Below are positions 33,048 through 42,256 of a DNA stretch of 64,000 nt, piece by piece (position 1 is the first letter of the stretch; every line of letters starts with the position of its first letter). The translations under genes and the position numbers were made by a program. A model generated the notes under the pieces. It was not told the DNA's origin. It worked only from the letters and a program-made list of their open reading frames with translations, and did no database searches. The DNA lies in NCBI RefSeq assembly GCF_039969785.1, contig NZ_JBDVNC010000017.1, positions 62,001 to 126,000 of the forward strand. The letters are read 5' to 3'. This DNA comes from Shimia sp039969785 (GTDB lineage Bacteria; Pseudomonadota; Alphaproteobacteria; Rhodobacterales; Rhodobacteraceae).

Positions 33048-33809
33048 ATGTCGGATAATCAGTCATTTTCGGAAATGCCCCTGCCCTTGTTTGATCAGGA
33101 CGAAGCCCCCGTGACGCCACTGCCAACCGGCAAGCTTCCCTCGTATATTGCCGATCACCGCAAACGTCTGCGCGAACGTTTCCTGTCCGGTGGTGCCTTG
33201 GCAATGCCCGATTACGAACTGTTGGAACTGGTTTTATTTCGCGCCATTCCCCGGCGGGACGTAAAACCGCTTGCGCATAACTTGTTGGAAACATTCGGGG
33301 ATTTCAACGGCATCATGTCTGCTCCTGTGGCACGCCTGCGCGAAGTGAGCGGCGTCGGAGACGCTGTGATTGTCGAATTGAAAATTATCGAAGCATCGGC
33401 CCACCGGCTCGCCCGGTCCAGAGTGATGCAGCGGCAGGTGCTGTCAGGTTGGGATGCGCTGCTGGACTATTGCCATACCACCATGGCGCATCGTGACATC
33501 GAACAATTCCGGGTTTTGTATCTGGATACCAAAAACACTCTGATCGCCGACGAAGAGCAGGCACAAGGCACAGTCAACCACGTCCCGGTCTACCCGCGTG
33601 AGGTCGCAAAACGCGCTCTGGAATTGAATGCCAGTGCCTTGATTTTAGTGCATAATCACCCATCCGGTGACCCCACCCCGTCGGAGTCTGACATCAGCAT
33701 GACACAGCAGATTCAAATGGCCGTACAAGCGTTGGGGCTGACCCTTCACGACCACCTTATCATTGGAAAATCCCGGGAATTGAGCTTTCGGTCAGAAGGT
33801 TTGCTTTAA
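33048..33809 (+). CDS. radC: RadC/JAB-domain protein
   Basis: 253 residues. Helix-hairpin-helix region at about 70-110 (LREVSGVGDAVIVELKI), then an MPN/JAB domain with the metal motif LVHNHPSGDPTPSESD. The family was named for DNA repair, but its real function is unsettled; homologues are common on mobile elements and near chromosomal promoters. The N-terminal ~30 residues are Pro-rich. The start at 33048 has no strong ribosome-binding site. It ends 2 nt before the stop of the next, convergent gene. Confidence 0.9.
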   Translation: MSDNQSFSEMPLPLFDQDEAPVTPLPTGKLPSYIADHRKRLRERFLSGGALAMPDYELLELVLFRAIPRRDVKPLAHNLLETFGDFNGIMSAPVARLREVSGVGDAVIVELKIIEASAHRLARSRVMQRQVLSGWDALLDYCHTTMAHRDIEQFRVLYLDTKNTLIADEEQAQGTVNHVPVYPREVAKRALELNASALILVHNHPSGDPTPSESDISMTQQIQMAVQALGLTLHDHLIIGKSRELSFRSEGLL

Positions 33810-33811
33810 GT

Positions 33812-35371
33812 TCACCGCACCCAAATCTCGACGCGCCGGTTGACCTGACGCCCCCACGAGCTGTCGTCACACGCCATTGGCATTGCCTCACCAAAGGCCA
33901 CAACTTCCAGATTCAAACGCTCAAGGTTCGCCGTCTCCGCCGCCGAAATCACAGCATCCCTGACAACCGCGGCACGCTTTGAGGCAATGTTTCGGTTGGC
34001 TGTTGCTGGACCTTCCCCGTCAGAGAACCCCACAAAAACAAGCCGCCTCGCATCGTAAATGCCCGCTTCCAACGCTCGTGCGAGCTGCTGAACGTTGGAA
34101 CGTGACTGAGCGTCCAGGCTGGTTGATCCTGTCTGAAATCGAAAAGACGTGGTCAATCGATTTAAGTCTGACAAGAAGGTTGTCATGCGCTGCAGTTCAT
34201 CCAGCGGCACTTCTGAACCCGCCGATGAAATTGCATTGGCAAACCTGTCACCTTGCAAATTGATCGGAACCTCCTCAGGCGACTGATCCACAAATCCAGC
34301 CCGCCGGATCACAATCTGCGCTGAAGGGCTTCTGGTGTAGGACAGGAAATCCCTTGCCAGTTTTGGTAATCTCCGGGCCGGGAAATACAAAAACATCGGT
34401 GCATTCAAAGGATAGTCTTCGGTTTTGATCGTGCGTCGCGACGCAGAGAGCGAAAATCCGCAACTACCTGTTAACATCAGTTTTTTAGTCGCCCCGGTTT
34501 CGGCATAGCTGGCGATTCCAATTGAAAACGGGTCCCTTCGTACCGCTGAGATTAACGAGATATTTCGGTCATGGCGCACGATGTCTTCCGAAAATGGCAC
34601 CCTCGCGCGTGCCATAAGCTGGTCTTCAACCGCCTGCGCCAACCCGGATCTCGGATCAATCAAATGTGTGGTTATTGGCGCATTGGGCCCGCCAAATTCC
34701 TGCCAGTTGGTGATTTTTCCCGAAAAGACACGCGCCAGCTGTTCGAGTGAAATCGAAGTCACAGGATTGCTTGCGGACACCACTGGCACCATGCCGTCCA
34801 GCGCAAGAACCCGGCTGCGATTTGCCTCTGTCATGTCGCCCAATCCGGCTTCAAAACCCAACTGGGCCTCGCGCGGACGTATCTCACGCAAGGACATGGC
34901 AATGTCGGCCTCATCGGCCAAAAGATCTGCGAATCCTTCGTCAGAATTGCTGGCATGGAACCGAAACCTGGCCCGCTTCTCACCTGTGTCAATGGCGATA
35001 AGGTGATATTCAAATCGGGTAACCGTGTCACCAATACGTTCGACGGAATACCCTTCTCTAAGCGCAAATGCCTCAAGCAGGGCTGGCATGAGCAGCTCTG
35101 CCATTGTCGATGATCCTGATACAGAAATATCGGCGACATAATTTAGCAGGTTAGGGCAACCCGGCCCCTCACACTGAACGCCTGTGCCGTCGACGGTAAG
35201 TTCGCCATACACCGTATCGACACGGTAAAGCTCGCCGTCAAAACCAAGCAATGTGCCGGTGATTTCCACAGCGCCATCATGAGACGTCAGCGTCACATCC
35301 TGTGCGACAGCAGAAAATCCGTTCAAAAAAAGGAATAGTGCGGCGATAATCGCCGCACGAAATTGAAACAT
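33812..35371 (-). CDS. PstS-like binding protein fused to OmpA peptidoglycan-binding domain
   Basis: 519 residues. A signal peptide (ALFLFLNGFSAVAQ) is followed by a short beta domain (VTLTSHDGAVEITGTLLGFDG). A PBP-like domain of the phosphate-binding type comes next (ISVSGSSTMAELLMPALLEAF, FSGKITNWQEFGGPNAPI). A C-terminal OmpA domain (about 400-519; FQTGSTSLDAQSRSNVQQLA, ending WGRQVNRRVEIWVR) completes it. The OmpA part should hold it to the cell wall. Phosphate capture is possible but no pst genes are near. The ligand is unknown. Confidence 0.85.
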   Translation of the reverse strand: MFQFRAAIIAALFLFLNGFSAVAQDVTLTSHDGAVEITGTLLGFDGELYRVDTVYGELTVDGTGVQCEGPGCPNLLNYVADISVSGSSTMAELLMPALLEAFALREGYSVERIGDTVTRFEYHLIAIDTGEKRARFRFHASNSDEGFADLLADEADIAMSLREIRPREAQLGFEAGLGDMTEANRSRVLALDGMVPVVSASNPVTSISLEQLARVFSGKITNWQEFGGPNAPITTHLIDPRSGLAQAVEDQLMARARVPFSEDIVRHDRNISLISAVRRDPFSIGIASYAETGATKKLMLTGSCGFSLSASRRTIKTEDYPLNAPMFLYFPARRLPKLARDFLSYTRSPSAQIVIRRAGFVDQSPEEVPINLQGDRFANAISSAGSEVPLDELQRMTTFLSDLNRLTTSFRFQTGSTSLDAQSRSNVQQLARALEAGIYDARRLVFVGFSDGEGPATANRNIASKRAAVVRDAVISAAETANLERLNLEVVAFGEAMPMACDDSSWGRQVNRRVEIWVR

Positions 35372-35393
35372 GTCTGTTCCTGACTTGCAGACT

Positions 35394-36407
35394 TTAATTC
35401 TGCGCGATTGTCAGGTCTTGGAGAAGGTTTTTCAACACCAGAAATTCACCTGCGGCGTCACAACCGGGCATTTCGAGGTTTAGATCGTGAACAACTGGCA
35501 CTTTTCCGATCTGAACTTCAATCGACTGTGCTTCAATCCGCTTGCCACAGTTTCCCGCGTCAATTTCCGCCTCGACGGTTACGTCTACGGAACCTATGTT
35601 TTTGGTCGTTCCGGTCGGGAATGTGTAGACTTCGGCTTTATAGGCCTCGGGTACCGAAGTGTCGCCCATTCGGGTATGAAACCCACCGGCTCCTCCGGAA
35701 ACAGCCGTCACGCTGCGCGGGGAACCGCTCCAGACATGGCCTTCGCTACCATAAGCCGCTCCGAACTCCCGCGCGTGCAGTTGCATTCCGCCCTCGCCCT
35801 TCCATTGAACAACGGCGCGGTCGTAAAATGACAAGGTATCCACTCGGATTGATACAATTGCGCCATCGCCATTTGGAAAAGCCGCCGCAAACAAGGCGTT
35901 CTCGGCCAAAGCAGGCACTTTGAGTTTCAATGTACTGTCTTGCCCAACCACTTGCGTAAAACGCATGCCTTCATGGTGAAACGTTACCCGCTCCCCTGAC
36001 TGGCATGGTGCGTGCAACACAAGCTCGACCATTGCGGCTGCAGCCGGGCTGGCCAACAGCTCACTTTTGCATCCCAGCGCGGGCGCAGTCTCTTCCTGAG
36101 GCAAAAGGCCGACCGGCGCGTCTTTTGAAACGACAAGAACGACAGGCAGTTCCGGCAGGTTTGCATGGGTCACGTTCTCCTGAGGCATAGACGGCAGCAC
36201 TTTGGCCGATCCTGCCTGAGGCTTAACCTTAGAACCCGGGAGGCTGACATTTTCCGCCGCGACAGAATTCAACAAATTCGACGTTTTTGGCAAAACCGGG
36301 GCCTGGCTGGCCTCACTGCTTTGCATAAAGAATCCGATGGATATAGCGACCGAGAATGTTGCTCCGGCCAGAGCATATCTTCGGTACACGTTTTTAACAT
36401 TTGACAT
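35394..36407 (-). CDS. Unknown exported/anchored protein next to secA
   Basis: 337 residues. A single hydrophobic helix at about 12-30 (YALAGATFSVAISIGFFM) acts as a signal anchor. A Pro/Ser-rich linker and a globular C-terminal domain with two Cys pairs (LGCKSELL, HAPCQSG; GNCGKR, MPGCDAA) follow. I recognise no family. In related bacteria genes in this position have been labelled translocase, apparently only because of secA next door; the sequence does not support that. The start at 36407 has a GGAG box. It is downstream of secA on the same strand, but a terminator separates them. Confidence 0.7.
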   Translation of the reverse strand: MSNVKNVYRRYALAGATFSVAISIGFFMQSSEASQAPVLPKTSNLLNSVAAENVSLPGSKVKPQAGSAKVLPSMPQENVTHANLPELPVVLVVSKDAPVGLLPQEETAPALGCKSELLASPAAAAMVELVLHAPCQSGERVTFHHEGMRFTQVVGQDSTLKLKVPALAENALFAAAFPNGDGAIVSIRVDTLSFYDRAVVQWKGEGGMQLHAREFGAAYGSEGHVWSGSPRSVTAVSGGAGGFHTRMGDTSVPEAYKAEVYTFPTGTTKNIGSVDVTVEAEIDAGNCGKRIEAQSIEVQIGKVPVVHDLNLEMPGCDAAGEFLVLKNLLQDLTIAQN

Positions 36408-36454
36408 TCCGCGCTCCAAACCAATCGCTGCCCCTCGGAATGTGGTTTCCCATT

Positions 36455-36483
36455 AAAAAAGGGCGCTCATATGGCGCCCTTTT
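36455..36483 (-). terminator. Rho-independent terminator after secA
   Basis: On the minus strand the stem GGGCGC / GCGCCC with a 7-nt loop is followed by six T; the plus strand also shows a short T-run. It lies 20 bp past the secA stop. Confidence 0.88.
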
Positions 36484-36505
36484 GCTCATTCTCTGGCTCT
36501 TGATC

Positions 36506-39211
36506 TTAGCTCAAGCGGCCATGACAATGCTTGAACTTCTTGCCGGAACCACATGGGCAATTCTCATTTCGCCCCGGATTTCCCCATGTGGAAGGGTCAT
36601 TTTCGTCAAAGCCGGCAACCGCTTCATCCTGAGCTTCCTGTGGTTGAGCGGCTGCAGGTCTTGCGCCTGCATCCTTGAGCATTTCCTGTTGCTGCGCCAT
36701 CTCAAGAGCCAGACGTTGCTGTTCTTCGTCGGTCATCGGGCGGATACGTGAGAGTGTCGTTGTGACCTCTTCGCGCAAGCTGTCGAGCATGTGTTCAAAC
36801 AACTGGAAAGATTCATTCTTGTATTCGTTCAGCGGATCACGCTGTGCGTAACCACGGAAACCAACGACAGACCGAAGATGTTCCAGCATGAGCAAATGTT
36901 CGCGCCACTTGCTGTCGATTGTCTGCAACAAAACCTGCTTTTCAACCATGCGCATGGCCTCGGGTCCGAAGCCAACGGCCTTTTTGGCCATCATTTCGTC
37001 GCTCGCCTTTTCAAGACGTTCCCGGATATCTTCGTCGTCGACACCTTCTTCATCGGCCCATTCAATGACCGCCACATCAAGGCCCAGCTTTTCTATACAC
37101 GAAGCATAAAGCCCTTCTGTGTCCCACTGGTCTGCATATGACTTGGGTGGCATGTGCTGATCGATCAAATCTGCAATCACATCATGGCGCATGTCCTGGG
37201 CGATTTCAGAAAGATCTTCGGCATCCATGATTTCGCGGCGCTGGTTAAAGATCACCTTGCGCTGATCATTCATCACGTCATCGAATTTCAACAACTGTTT
37301 ACGAATGTCAAAGTTGCGCCCTTCGACTTTGGCCTGTGCACGTTCCAGAGACTTGTTAACCCAAGGGTGAACAATTGCTTCGCCTTCTTTCATGCCCAGC
37401 GTCGAGAGAACTTTGTCCAAACGCTCGGATCCGAAAATGCGCATCAAATCGTCTTCAAGGCTCAGGAAGAACGAAGAGCGACCCGGATCACCCTGACGAC
37501 CTGAACGGCCACGCAGCTGATTATCGATCCGGCGGCTTTCGTGACGCTCTGTGGCCAGAACAAACAGACCACCTGCTTTGATCACGGCTTGCTCGTCGCC
37601 CTTATGATCGGTTTCGATCTGTGTGCGAATAGCTTCATGGTCGCCGTCTGGATTTGCGGCAATCGCTTCCAGAATCTTAAACTCGACATTACCGCCCAGT
37701 TTAATATCGGTTCCGCGACCCGCCATGTTGGTGGCAATTGTAACGGCAGCCAATTTTCCGGCATCGGCAACAATCTGGGCCTCTTGCTCGTGCTGACGCG
37801 CGTTCAGAACATTGTGTTTGATGCCCGCAGTCGTAAGCAGCTCACTCAGAAACTCGGATTTGTCGATCGACGTTGTACCAACCAGAATTGGTTGACCTTT
37901 GGCGTTGGCCTCTTTGATCGTCTCAACAACTGCTTCGAATTTCTCGCGGCCGGTACGATAGACAGCATCGTCATCGTCAACACGCGCAATCGGACGGTTG
38001 GTTGGAACTTCCACAACGCCCAGCCCGTAAATTTCGGCAAATTCGTCAGCTTCGGTTGCGGCGGTTCCGGTCATTCCGGCCAGTTTGTCATAAAGGCGGA
38101 AGTAATTCTGGAATGTGACCTGCGCCAATGTCACGTTTTCAGGCTGAATGTCACAGCCTTCCTTGGCTTCGATGGCCTGATGAAGCCCATCAGAAAGACG
38201 ACGTCCGGCCATCATCCGTCCGGTAAATTCGTCAATCAGAACGACCTGAGAATCGCGCACGATATAGTCTTTGTCCCGCGTGAACAGCTTGTGCGCGCGC
38301 AGGCCCTGGTTCACGTGGTGCACAATCGTCGTGCTTTCAGGATCGTAAAGCGTTTGTCCCTCTGGCAACAAATCGCGTGCGCGCAGATGCTCTTCGAGGA
38401 ATTCATTACCTTCATCGGTGAAGGTGACGTTCCGGGTTTTTTCGTCCAGCGAGAAATGCTCGTCCGACAGGTCCGGAATCAGTTTGTCGATAGCGACATA
38501 CAATTCAGAACGGTCCTGAGCGGGGCCAGAGATAATCAAAGGCGTCCGGGCTTCGTCGATCAGAATACTGTCGACTTCATCAACAATGGCATAAAAATGC
38601 TCGCGCTGAGACATCTCGCGCAAGTCGCTTTTCATGTTGTCGCGCAAATAGTCAAAGCCCAGCTCGTTGTTGGTCGCATATGTCACGTCACAGGCATAGG
38701 CCGCGCGCTTTTCGCCATCGGGCTGTTGTGGATAGACAACCCCGGTGGTCATGCCCAAAGCAGCAAACACATTTCCCATCCAGTCGGCATCGCGACGAGC
38801 GAGGTAATCGTTTACGGTGACAACGTGCACACCTTTGCCCATCAACGCGTTCAGATAAGCCGGGAACGTCGCAACGAGCGTTTTTCCTTCACCCGTCTTC
38901 ATTTCCGAAATGTTGCCCTGATGCAGGAATATGCCGCCCATCAGCTGGACTTCAAAAGCATGCAGGCCAAGGGCGCGCCGCGCAGCCTCTCGGCAGTTAG
39001 CAAATGCTTCTGGAAGCAGGCCATCGAGACTTTCGCCACCTTTGGCGCGCTCAGAAAGCTCTGCCGTTTTTGCTTTGATCTCTTCGTCCGAAAGTTTCTC
39101 AAATTCGGGCTCAAGCGCCGTGATCTTGGCCACGATAGGGCGCGTTGCCTTTACCATTCGGTCGTTCGGCGTTCCGAATACCTTTTTGGCAAGTTTTCCC
39201 ATTCCGAGCAT
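36506..39211 (-). CDS. secA: Preprotein translocase ATPase SecA
   Basis: 901 residues, the typical length. Walker A is KTGEGKTLVA and the DEAD-like motif is IVDEVDSILIDEARTPL; the helicase domain has ATNMAGRGTDIKLGGNV and QLRGRSGRQGDPG. The C-terminal zinc motif CPCGSGKKFKHCHG binds SecB and lipids. SecA drives Sec-dependent export through SecYEG. The ATG at 39211 with a GAAGG box gives the conserved N-terminus; in-frame sequence further upstream is Cys/Arg-rich and not SecA-like. It is divergent from a parvulin gene. Confidence 0.98.
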   Translation of the reverse strand: MLGMGKLAKKVFGTPNDRMVKATRPIVAKITALEPEFEKLSDEEIKAKTAELSERAKGGESLDGLLPEAFANCREAARRALGLHAFEVQLMGGIFLHQGNISEMKTGEGKTLVATFPAYLNALMGKGVHVVTVNDYLARRDADWMGNVFAALGMTTGVVYPQQPDGEKRAAYACDVTYATNNELGFDYLRDNMKSDLREMSQREHFYAIVDEVDSILIDEARTPLIISGPAQDRSELYVAIDKLIPDLSDEHFSLDEKTRNVTFTDEGNEFLEEHLRARDLLPEGQTLYDPESTTIVHHVNQGLRAHKLFTRDKDYIVRDSQVVLIDEFTGRMMAGRRLSDGLHQAIEAKEGCDIQPENVTLAQVTFQNYFRLYDKLAGMTGTAATEADEFAEIYGLGVVEVPTNRPIARVDDDDAVYRTGREKFEAVVETIKEANAKGQPILVGTTSIDKSEFLSELLTTAGIKHNVLNARQHEQEAQIVADAGKLAAVTIATNMAGRGTDIKLGGNVEFKILEAIAANPDGDHEAIRTQIETDHKGDEQAVIKAGGLFVLATERHESRRIDNQLRGRSGRQGDPGRSSFFLSLEDDLMRIFGSERLDKVLSTLGMKEGEAIVHPWVNKSLERAQAKVEGRNFDIRKQLLKFDDVMNDQRKVIFNQRREIMDAEDLSEIAQDMRHDVIADLIDQHMPPKSYADQWDTEGLYASCIEKLGLDVAVIEWADEEGVDDEDIRERLEKASDEMMAKKAVGFGPEAMRMVEKQVLLQTIDSKWREHLLMLEHLRSVVGFRGYAQRDPLNEYKNESFQLFEHMLDSLREEVTTTLSRIRPMTDEEQQRLALEMAQQQEMLKDAGARPAAAQPQEAQDEAVAGFDENDPSTWGNPGRNENCPCGSGKKFKHCHGRLS

Positions 39212-39383
39212 ATGACATTGTCCTTCGTTGACGCTTGTGTGAGAGGCAGTTGCTTGCCGACCCGACGCCCTGCTCCTACAAACGAACAAACAGGCGGTTT
39301 GCCTCAGCCTCAAAGCGATGTAAGGGGCGTCAGTAACAGTGTCAACGCCGCCAGACCGCGCGGCCTAAGCCAAGGACCAAACG

Positions 39384-40253
39384 ATGTCGAAACACCTCAA
39401 ATTATTGCGCGCGGTAGCCGTGTCCATGCTTATTGCTTCGCCATCGCTGGCAGAAGACGCACCTGACATCTCGACAGTCGTCGCTGACGTCAATGGTCAG
39501 GCGATCACACTTGGCGAAATGATCGCGGTTCGGGCGGCGCTTCCGGAACAATATCAGTCATTGTCGCCCGACGTGCTATTCCAGGGCATTCTGGACCAGC
39601 TGATTCAACAAACAGCTCTTTCACAAGAGTTGGACGGTGTTGTGCCACAACGGGTGGAAATTGCCCTGAAGAACGAACGCCGGTCTTTGTTGGCTGCCGA
39701 AGTTCTTCAGGAGGTGATTGTAGAGAAATCACCCACTGATTCAGACATTCAGGCCGCATATGACGCGCAATTCGCGGATTTCGAAGGCGCTCCTGAATTT
39801 AACGCATCCCATATTTTGGTGGAAACCGAAGAAGAAGCGAATGCTGTTAAAGAAAGCCTGGCAGCCGGTGCAGACTTTACCGAGACCGCCATGGAAAAAT
39901 CAACAGGCCCATCCGGACCTTCCGGGGGATCACTTGGTTGGTTTGGACAAGGGCAAATGGTGAAGCCCTTTGAAGATGCAGTAATGACCCTTGCTGTTGG
40001 TGCCGTTTCAGAACCTGTTCAGACACAATTCGGATGGCACCTGATCATCCTGAATGACAAGCGCAAACAACAGGCACCGTCATTTGAGGAAGTCAAAGAT
40101 CAGATTTTTTCCGACCTGCAAACAAAAGCCGTTGACGAATATGTTACTGAGCTAACCAGCAAAGCGACAATCGACCGAAGCGGTTCAGAGCAATTTGATG
40201 CCGACATAATTCAACGCAGCGACCTGCTTGCTCCAGAAAACGCTAAGGACTGA
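39384..40253 (+). CDS. Periplasmic parvulin peptidyl-prolyl isomerase
   Basis: 289 residues. A signal peptide (RAVAVSMLIASPSLAED) precedes a SurA-N-like helical region and a parvulin domain at about 130-230 (NASHILVETEEEANAVKESL, GGSLGWFGQGQMVKPFEDA, TQFGWHLIILND). It should help fold outer membrane or periplasmic proteins exported by the Sec system, and it is divergent from secA, 172 bp apart. It is 3 nt upstream of argJ, so co-transcribed. Confidence 0.92.
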   Translation: MSKHLKLLRAVAVSMLIASPSLAEDAPDISTVVADVNGQAITLGEMIAVRAALPEQYQSLSPDVLFQGILDQLIQQTALSQELDGVVPQRVEIALKNERRSLLAAEVLQEVIVEKSPTDSDIQAAYDAQFADFEGAPEFNASHILVETEEEANAVKESLAAGADFTETAMEKSTGPSGPSGGSLGWFGQGQMVKPFEDAVMTLAVGAVSEPVQTQFGWHLIILNDKRKQQAPSFEEVKDQIFSDLQTKAVDEYVTELTSKATIDRSGSEQFDADIIQRSDLLAPENAKD

Positions 40254-40256
40254 CAC

Positions 40257-41486
40257 ATGGCAAAGATCCAGCACATCTCGCCTCTCGCCCCCGAAAAATT
40301 TCCCGAGTTGCCAGTCATCAGAGGCGTTGAATTTGCCGCTGTTGAGGCCGGGGTAAAATATCAGGGACGCAAAGACGTGATGCTGGCCCGATTGGCATCG
40401 GGAACAGCCCTAGCCGGTGTTTTTACAAAATCATCGACCCGGGCTGCACCCGTGTTGGACTGCCAATCGAAAATCGGTTTGGACAGTGATGACGGTGCCG
40501 CAATTATCGTGAATGCCGGGAATGCAAATGCCTTCACTGGGAAAAACGGGACCGACGCAACTTATGCTGTCACAAGCGCGGTTGCGGACTGTCTTGATCT
40601 ACCGGAATCGCGGGTGTTTTCGTCGTCAACCGGAGTGATCGGTGAGCCACTGCAGCACTCTCGCATCACGTCAAAACTGCTGGAATTGAAAGAAAACCTT
40701 TCCGACGCTGCTATTCAGGACGCCGCCGACGGCATCCGAACAACGGACACCTTCGCCAAGGGCGCTGGGATCGAAATTAGTCTCGACGGACAAATCGTTC
40801 GGATTGCCGGAATTGCAAAAGGGTCCGGCATGATCGCTCCAGACATGGCGACGATGCTGGTGTATATATTTACCGACGCCAGGGTTGATCGAGACGTCCT
40901 GCAATCCATGCTGTCGGAATTGACAGAAACTACATTCAACAGCATCACCGTCGATAGCGATACGTCCACATCTGATACATTACTGTTGGCAGCCACTGGC
41001 GCGTCTGAGGTCGAAGTTGGCGCAGAGTCAGCTGCATTCCGTGACGCATTGCATGGTGTCATGCTTGATCTGGCGCATCAGGTCGTTCGGGACGGCGAAG
41101 GCGCGACCAAATTTTTGGAAATCGAAGTGACAGGTGCAGCGTCACAAGAAGATGCGAAAACCCATGCACTTGCGATTGCCAATTCTCCCTTGGTTAAAAC
41201 GGCTGTTGCGGGCGAAGATCCGAATTGGGGGCGCGTTGTGATGGCCATCGGTAAAAGCGGAGCCCCAGCTGACCGGGATCGGTTAGCCATTAGATTTGGC
41301 GACATACTTGTTGCAGAAAATGGCTGGGTCTCGCCAGATTATCACGAAGATGACGGCGCGTCCTATATGCAAAACCAAGACCTGAAAATTTCGATTGATC
41401 TTGGCTTGGGCAAATCACAGTCGACGGTGTGGACCTGCGATTTGACACATGGCTACATTACGATCAACGCGGACTACCGTTCATGA
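40257..41486 (+). CDS. argJ: Bifunctional ornithine acetyltransferase / N-acetylglutamate synthase ArgJ
   Basis: 409 residues. The precursor is cleaved before the Thr in the motif KGSGMIAPDMATML (the Thr becomes the catalytic nucleophile). GVFTKSSTRAAPVLDC and VNAGNANAFTG are conserved in the alpha chain and DPNWGRVVMAIG in the beta chain. It catalyses the first and fifth steps of arginine synthesis by recycling the acetyl group. It sits between the parvulin gene and mutT; the last bases overlap the mutT ATG. Confidence 0.97.
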   Translation: MAKIQHISPLAPEKFPELPVIRGVEFAAVEAGVKYQGRKDVMLARLASGTALAGVFTKSSTRAAPVLDCQSKIGLDSDDGAAIIVNAGNANAFTGKNGTDATYAVTSAVADCLDLPESRVFSSSTGVIGEPLQHSRITSKLLELKENLSDAAIQDAADGIRTTDTFAKGAGIEISLDGQIVRIAGIAKGSGMIAPDMATMLVYIFTDARVDRDVLQSMLSELTETTFNSITVDSDTSTSDTLLLAATGASEVEVGAESAAFRDALHGVMLDLAHQVVRDGEGATKFLEIEVTGAASQEDAKTHALAIANSPLVKTAVAGEDPNWGRVVMAIGKSGAPADRDRLAIRFGDILVAENGWVSPDYHEDDGASYMQNQDLKISIDLGLGKSQSTVWTCDLTHGYITINADYRS

Positions 41487-41881
41487 AAACGGTTCTGGTG
41501 TCTGCCGTCGTTCTTGTTGACGTTGACGGTAGAGTTCTTTTGGCACAGCGCCCTCAGGGAAAATCTATGGCCGGGTTGTGGGAATTTCCCGGCGGAAAAG
41601 TCGAGGCTGGCGAAACCCCGGAGGATGCATTAATTCGCGAACTGGAGGAAGAGCTTGGTATCAATACTTGGGAAAGCTGCCTTGCTCCGTTAACGTTTGC
41701 ATCGCACAAATATGACGATTTCCATCTGCTGATGCCACTCTTTATCTGCCGAAAATGGGAAGGTACTCCGACTCCAATCGAGGGGCAAAAATTGCGATGG
41801 TCGAAGCCTGAAAACCTTCGAGAATTCAAGATGCCCCCCGCAGATATTCCGCTTGTCCCTATAATTAGGGACTGGGTTTAG
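41483..41881 (+). CDS. mutT: MutT-type Nudix hydrolase (8-oxo-dGTP diphosphatase)
   Basis: 132 residues. The Nudix box is GGKVEAGETPEDALIRELEEELG (positions 37-59) with all metal-binding Glu residues. The flanking LLAQRPQGKSMAGLWEFPGG fits MutT proper, which removes oxidised dGTP. ATGA overlaps the argJ stop by 4 nt, so it is the last gene of the parvulin-argJ-mutT unit. Confidence 0.93.
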   Translation: MKTVLVSAVVLVDVDGRVLLAQRPQGKSMAGLWEFPGGKVEAGETPEDALIRELEEELGINTWESCLAPLTFASHKYDDFHLLMPLFICRKWEGTPTPIEGQKLRWSKPENLREFKMPPADIPLVPIIRDWV

Positions 41882-41938
41882 AAAATTAGACTATATTTTG
41901 TGCGATTATGCTACATTTAGTGGGTTTTTGGGGGAAAA

Positions 41939-41967
41939 TTAAACTTTTAGAAACGAAAATTTATACT
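41939..41967 (+). promoter_or_regulatory. Weak candidate promoter of the 45-residue gene
   Basis: TTAAAC (41939-41944) and TATACT (41962-41967; 5 of 6 matches to TATAAT) are 17 bp apart in an AT-rich 173-bp gap. The -35 match is poor (3 of 6). If real it would give a leader of about 80 nt. Confidence 0.3.
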
Positions 41968-42054
41968 AATCTAGAATTACTGCGGCATCGATAATGTTGA
42001 AGCAGAACTAACACCGACTATATCCACACTGTCAAACAACTGGGGAATTTTGAC

Positions 42055-42192
42055 ATGCTTAGGACTATCACGGTGGGCAGCAGTGTTTCCATCCAGGGAA
42101 CCTTCGTAAAGAAACTTCGCGGAGGTAGAATCCTGGTACGTGTGGGCAAACAGATTTATTCTGGTTTTCCAATTACGTCGGAAAGTACCTGA
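42055..42192 (+). CDS. Small protein of 45 residues between mutT and infB
   Basis: ATG to TGA, 46 codons, too short for standard gene calls. The translation starts MLRTITVGSSVSIQGTFVKK and continues with alternating hydrophobic residues (RILVRVGKQIYSGFPI), which predicts an all-beta fold of four or five strands rich in Val, Gly and basic residues. A TGGGGAA box is 6 bp upstream and an intrinsic terminator follows by 33 bp, so this is a self-contained unit. There is no signal peptide. The fold resembles a small nucleic-acid binding barrel, but this is speculation. I do not recognise a named family. Confidence 0.65.
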   Translation: MLRTITVGSSVSIQGTFVKKLRGGRILVRVGKQIYSGFPITSEST

Positions 42193-42224
42193 TATCCCAC
42201 CAATTCACGGGAATAGAAATTGAC

Positions 42225-42249
42225 AAGGGGCCGTTGTTTACGGCCCCTT
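42225..42249. terminator. Bidirectional intrinsic terminator
   Basis: AAGGGGCCGT (42225-42234), loop TGTTT, ACGGCCCCTT (42240-42249) is a perfect 10-bp stem followed by T-rich sequence on the plus strand and near it on the minus strand. It serves the 45-residue gene and the convergent infB. Confidence 0.9.
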
Positions 42250-42256
42250 TTCTATT

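Noticed and set aside
37541..39466. 641-codon open frame on the plus strand opposite secA
   Set aside because: It is antisense to a certain secA gene, has no recognisable motif and no ribosome-binding site; the His/Phe-rich translation is a shadow effect.
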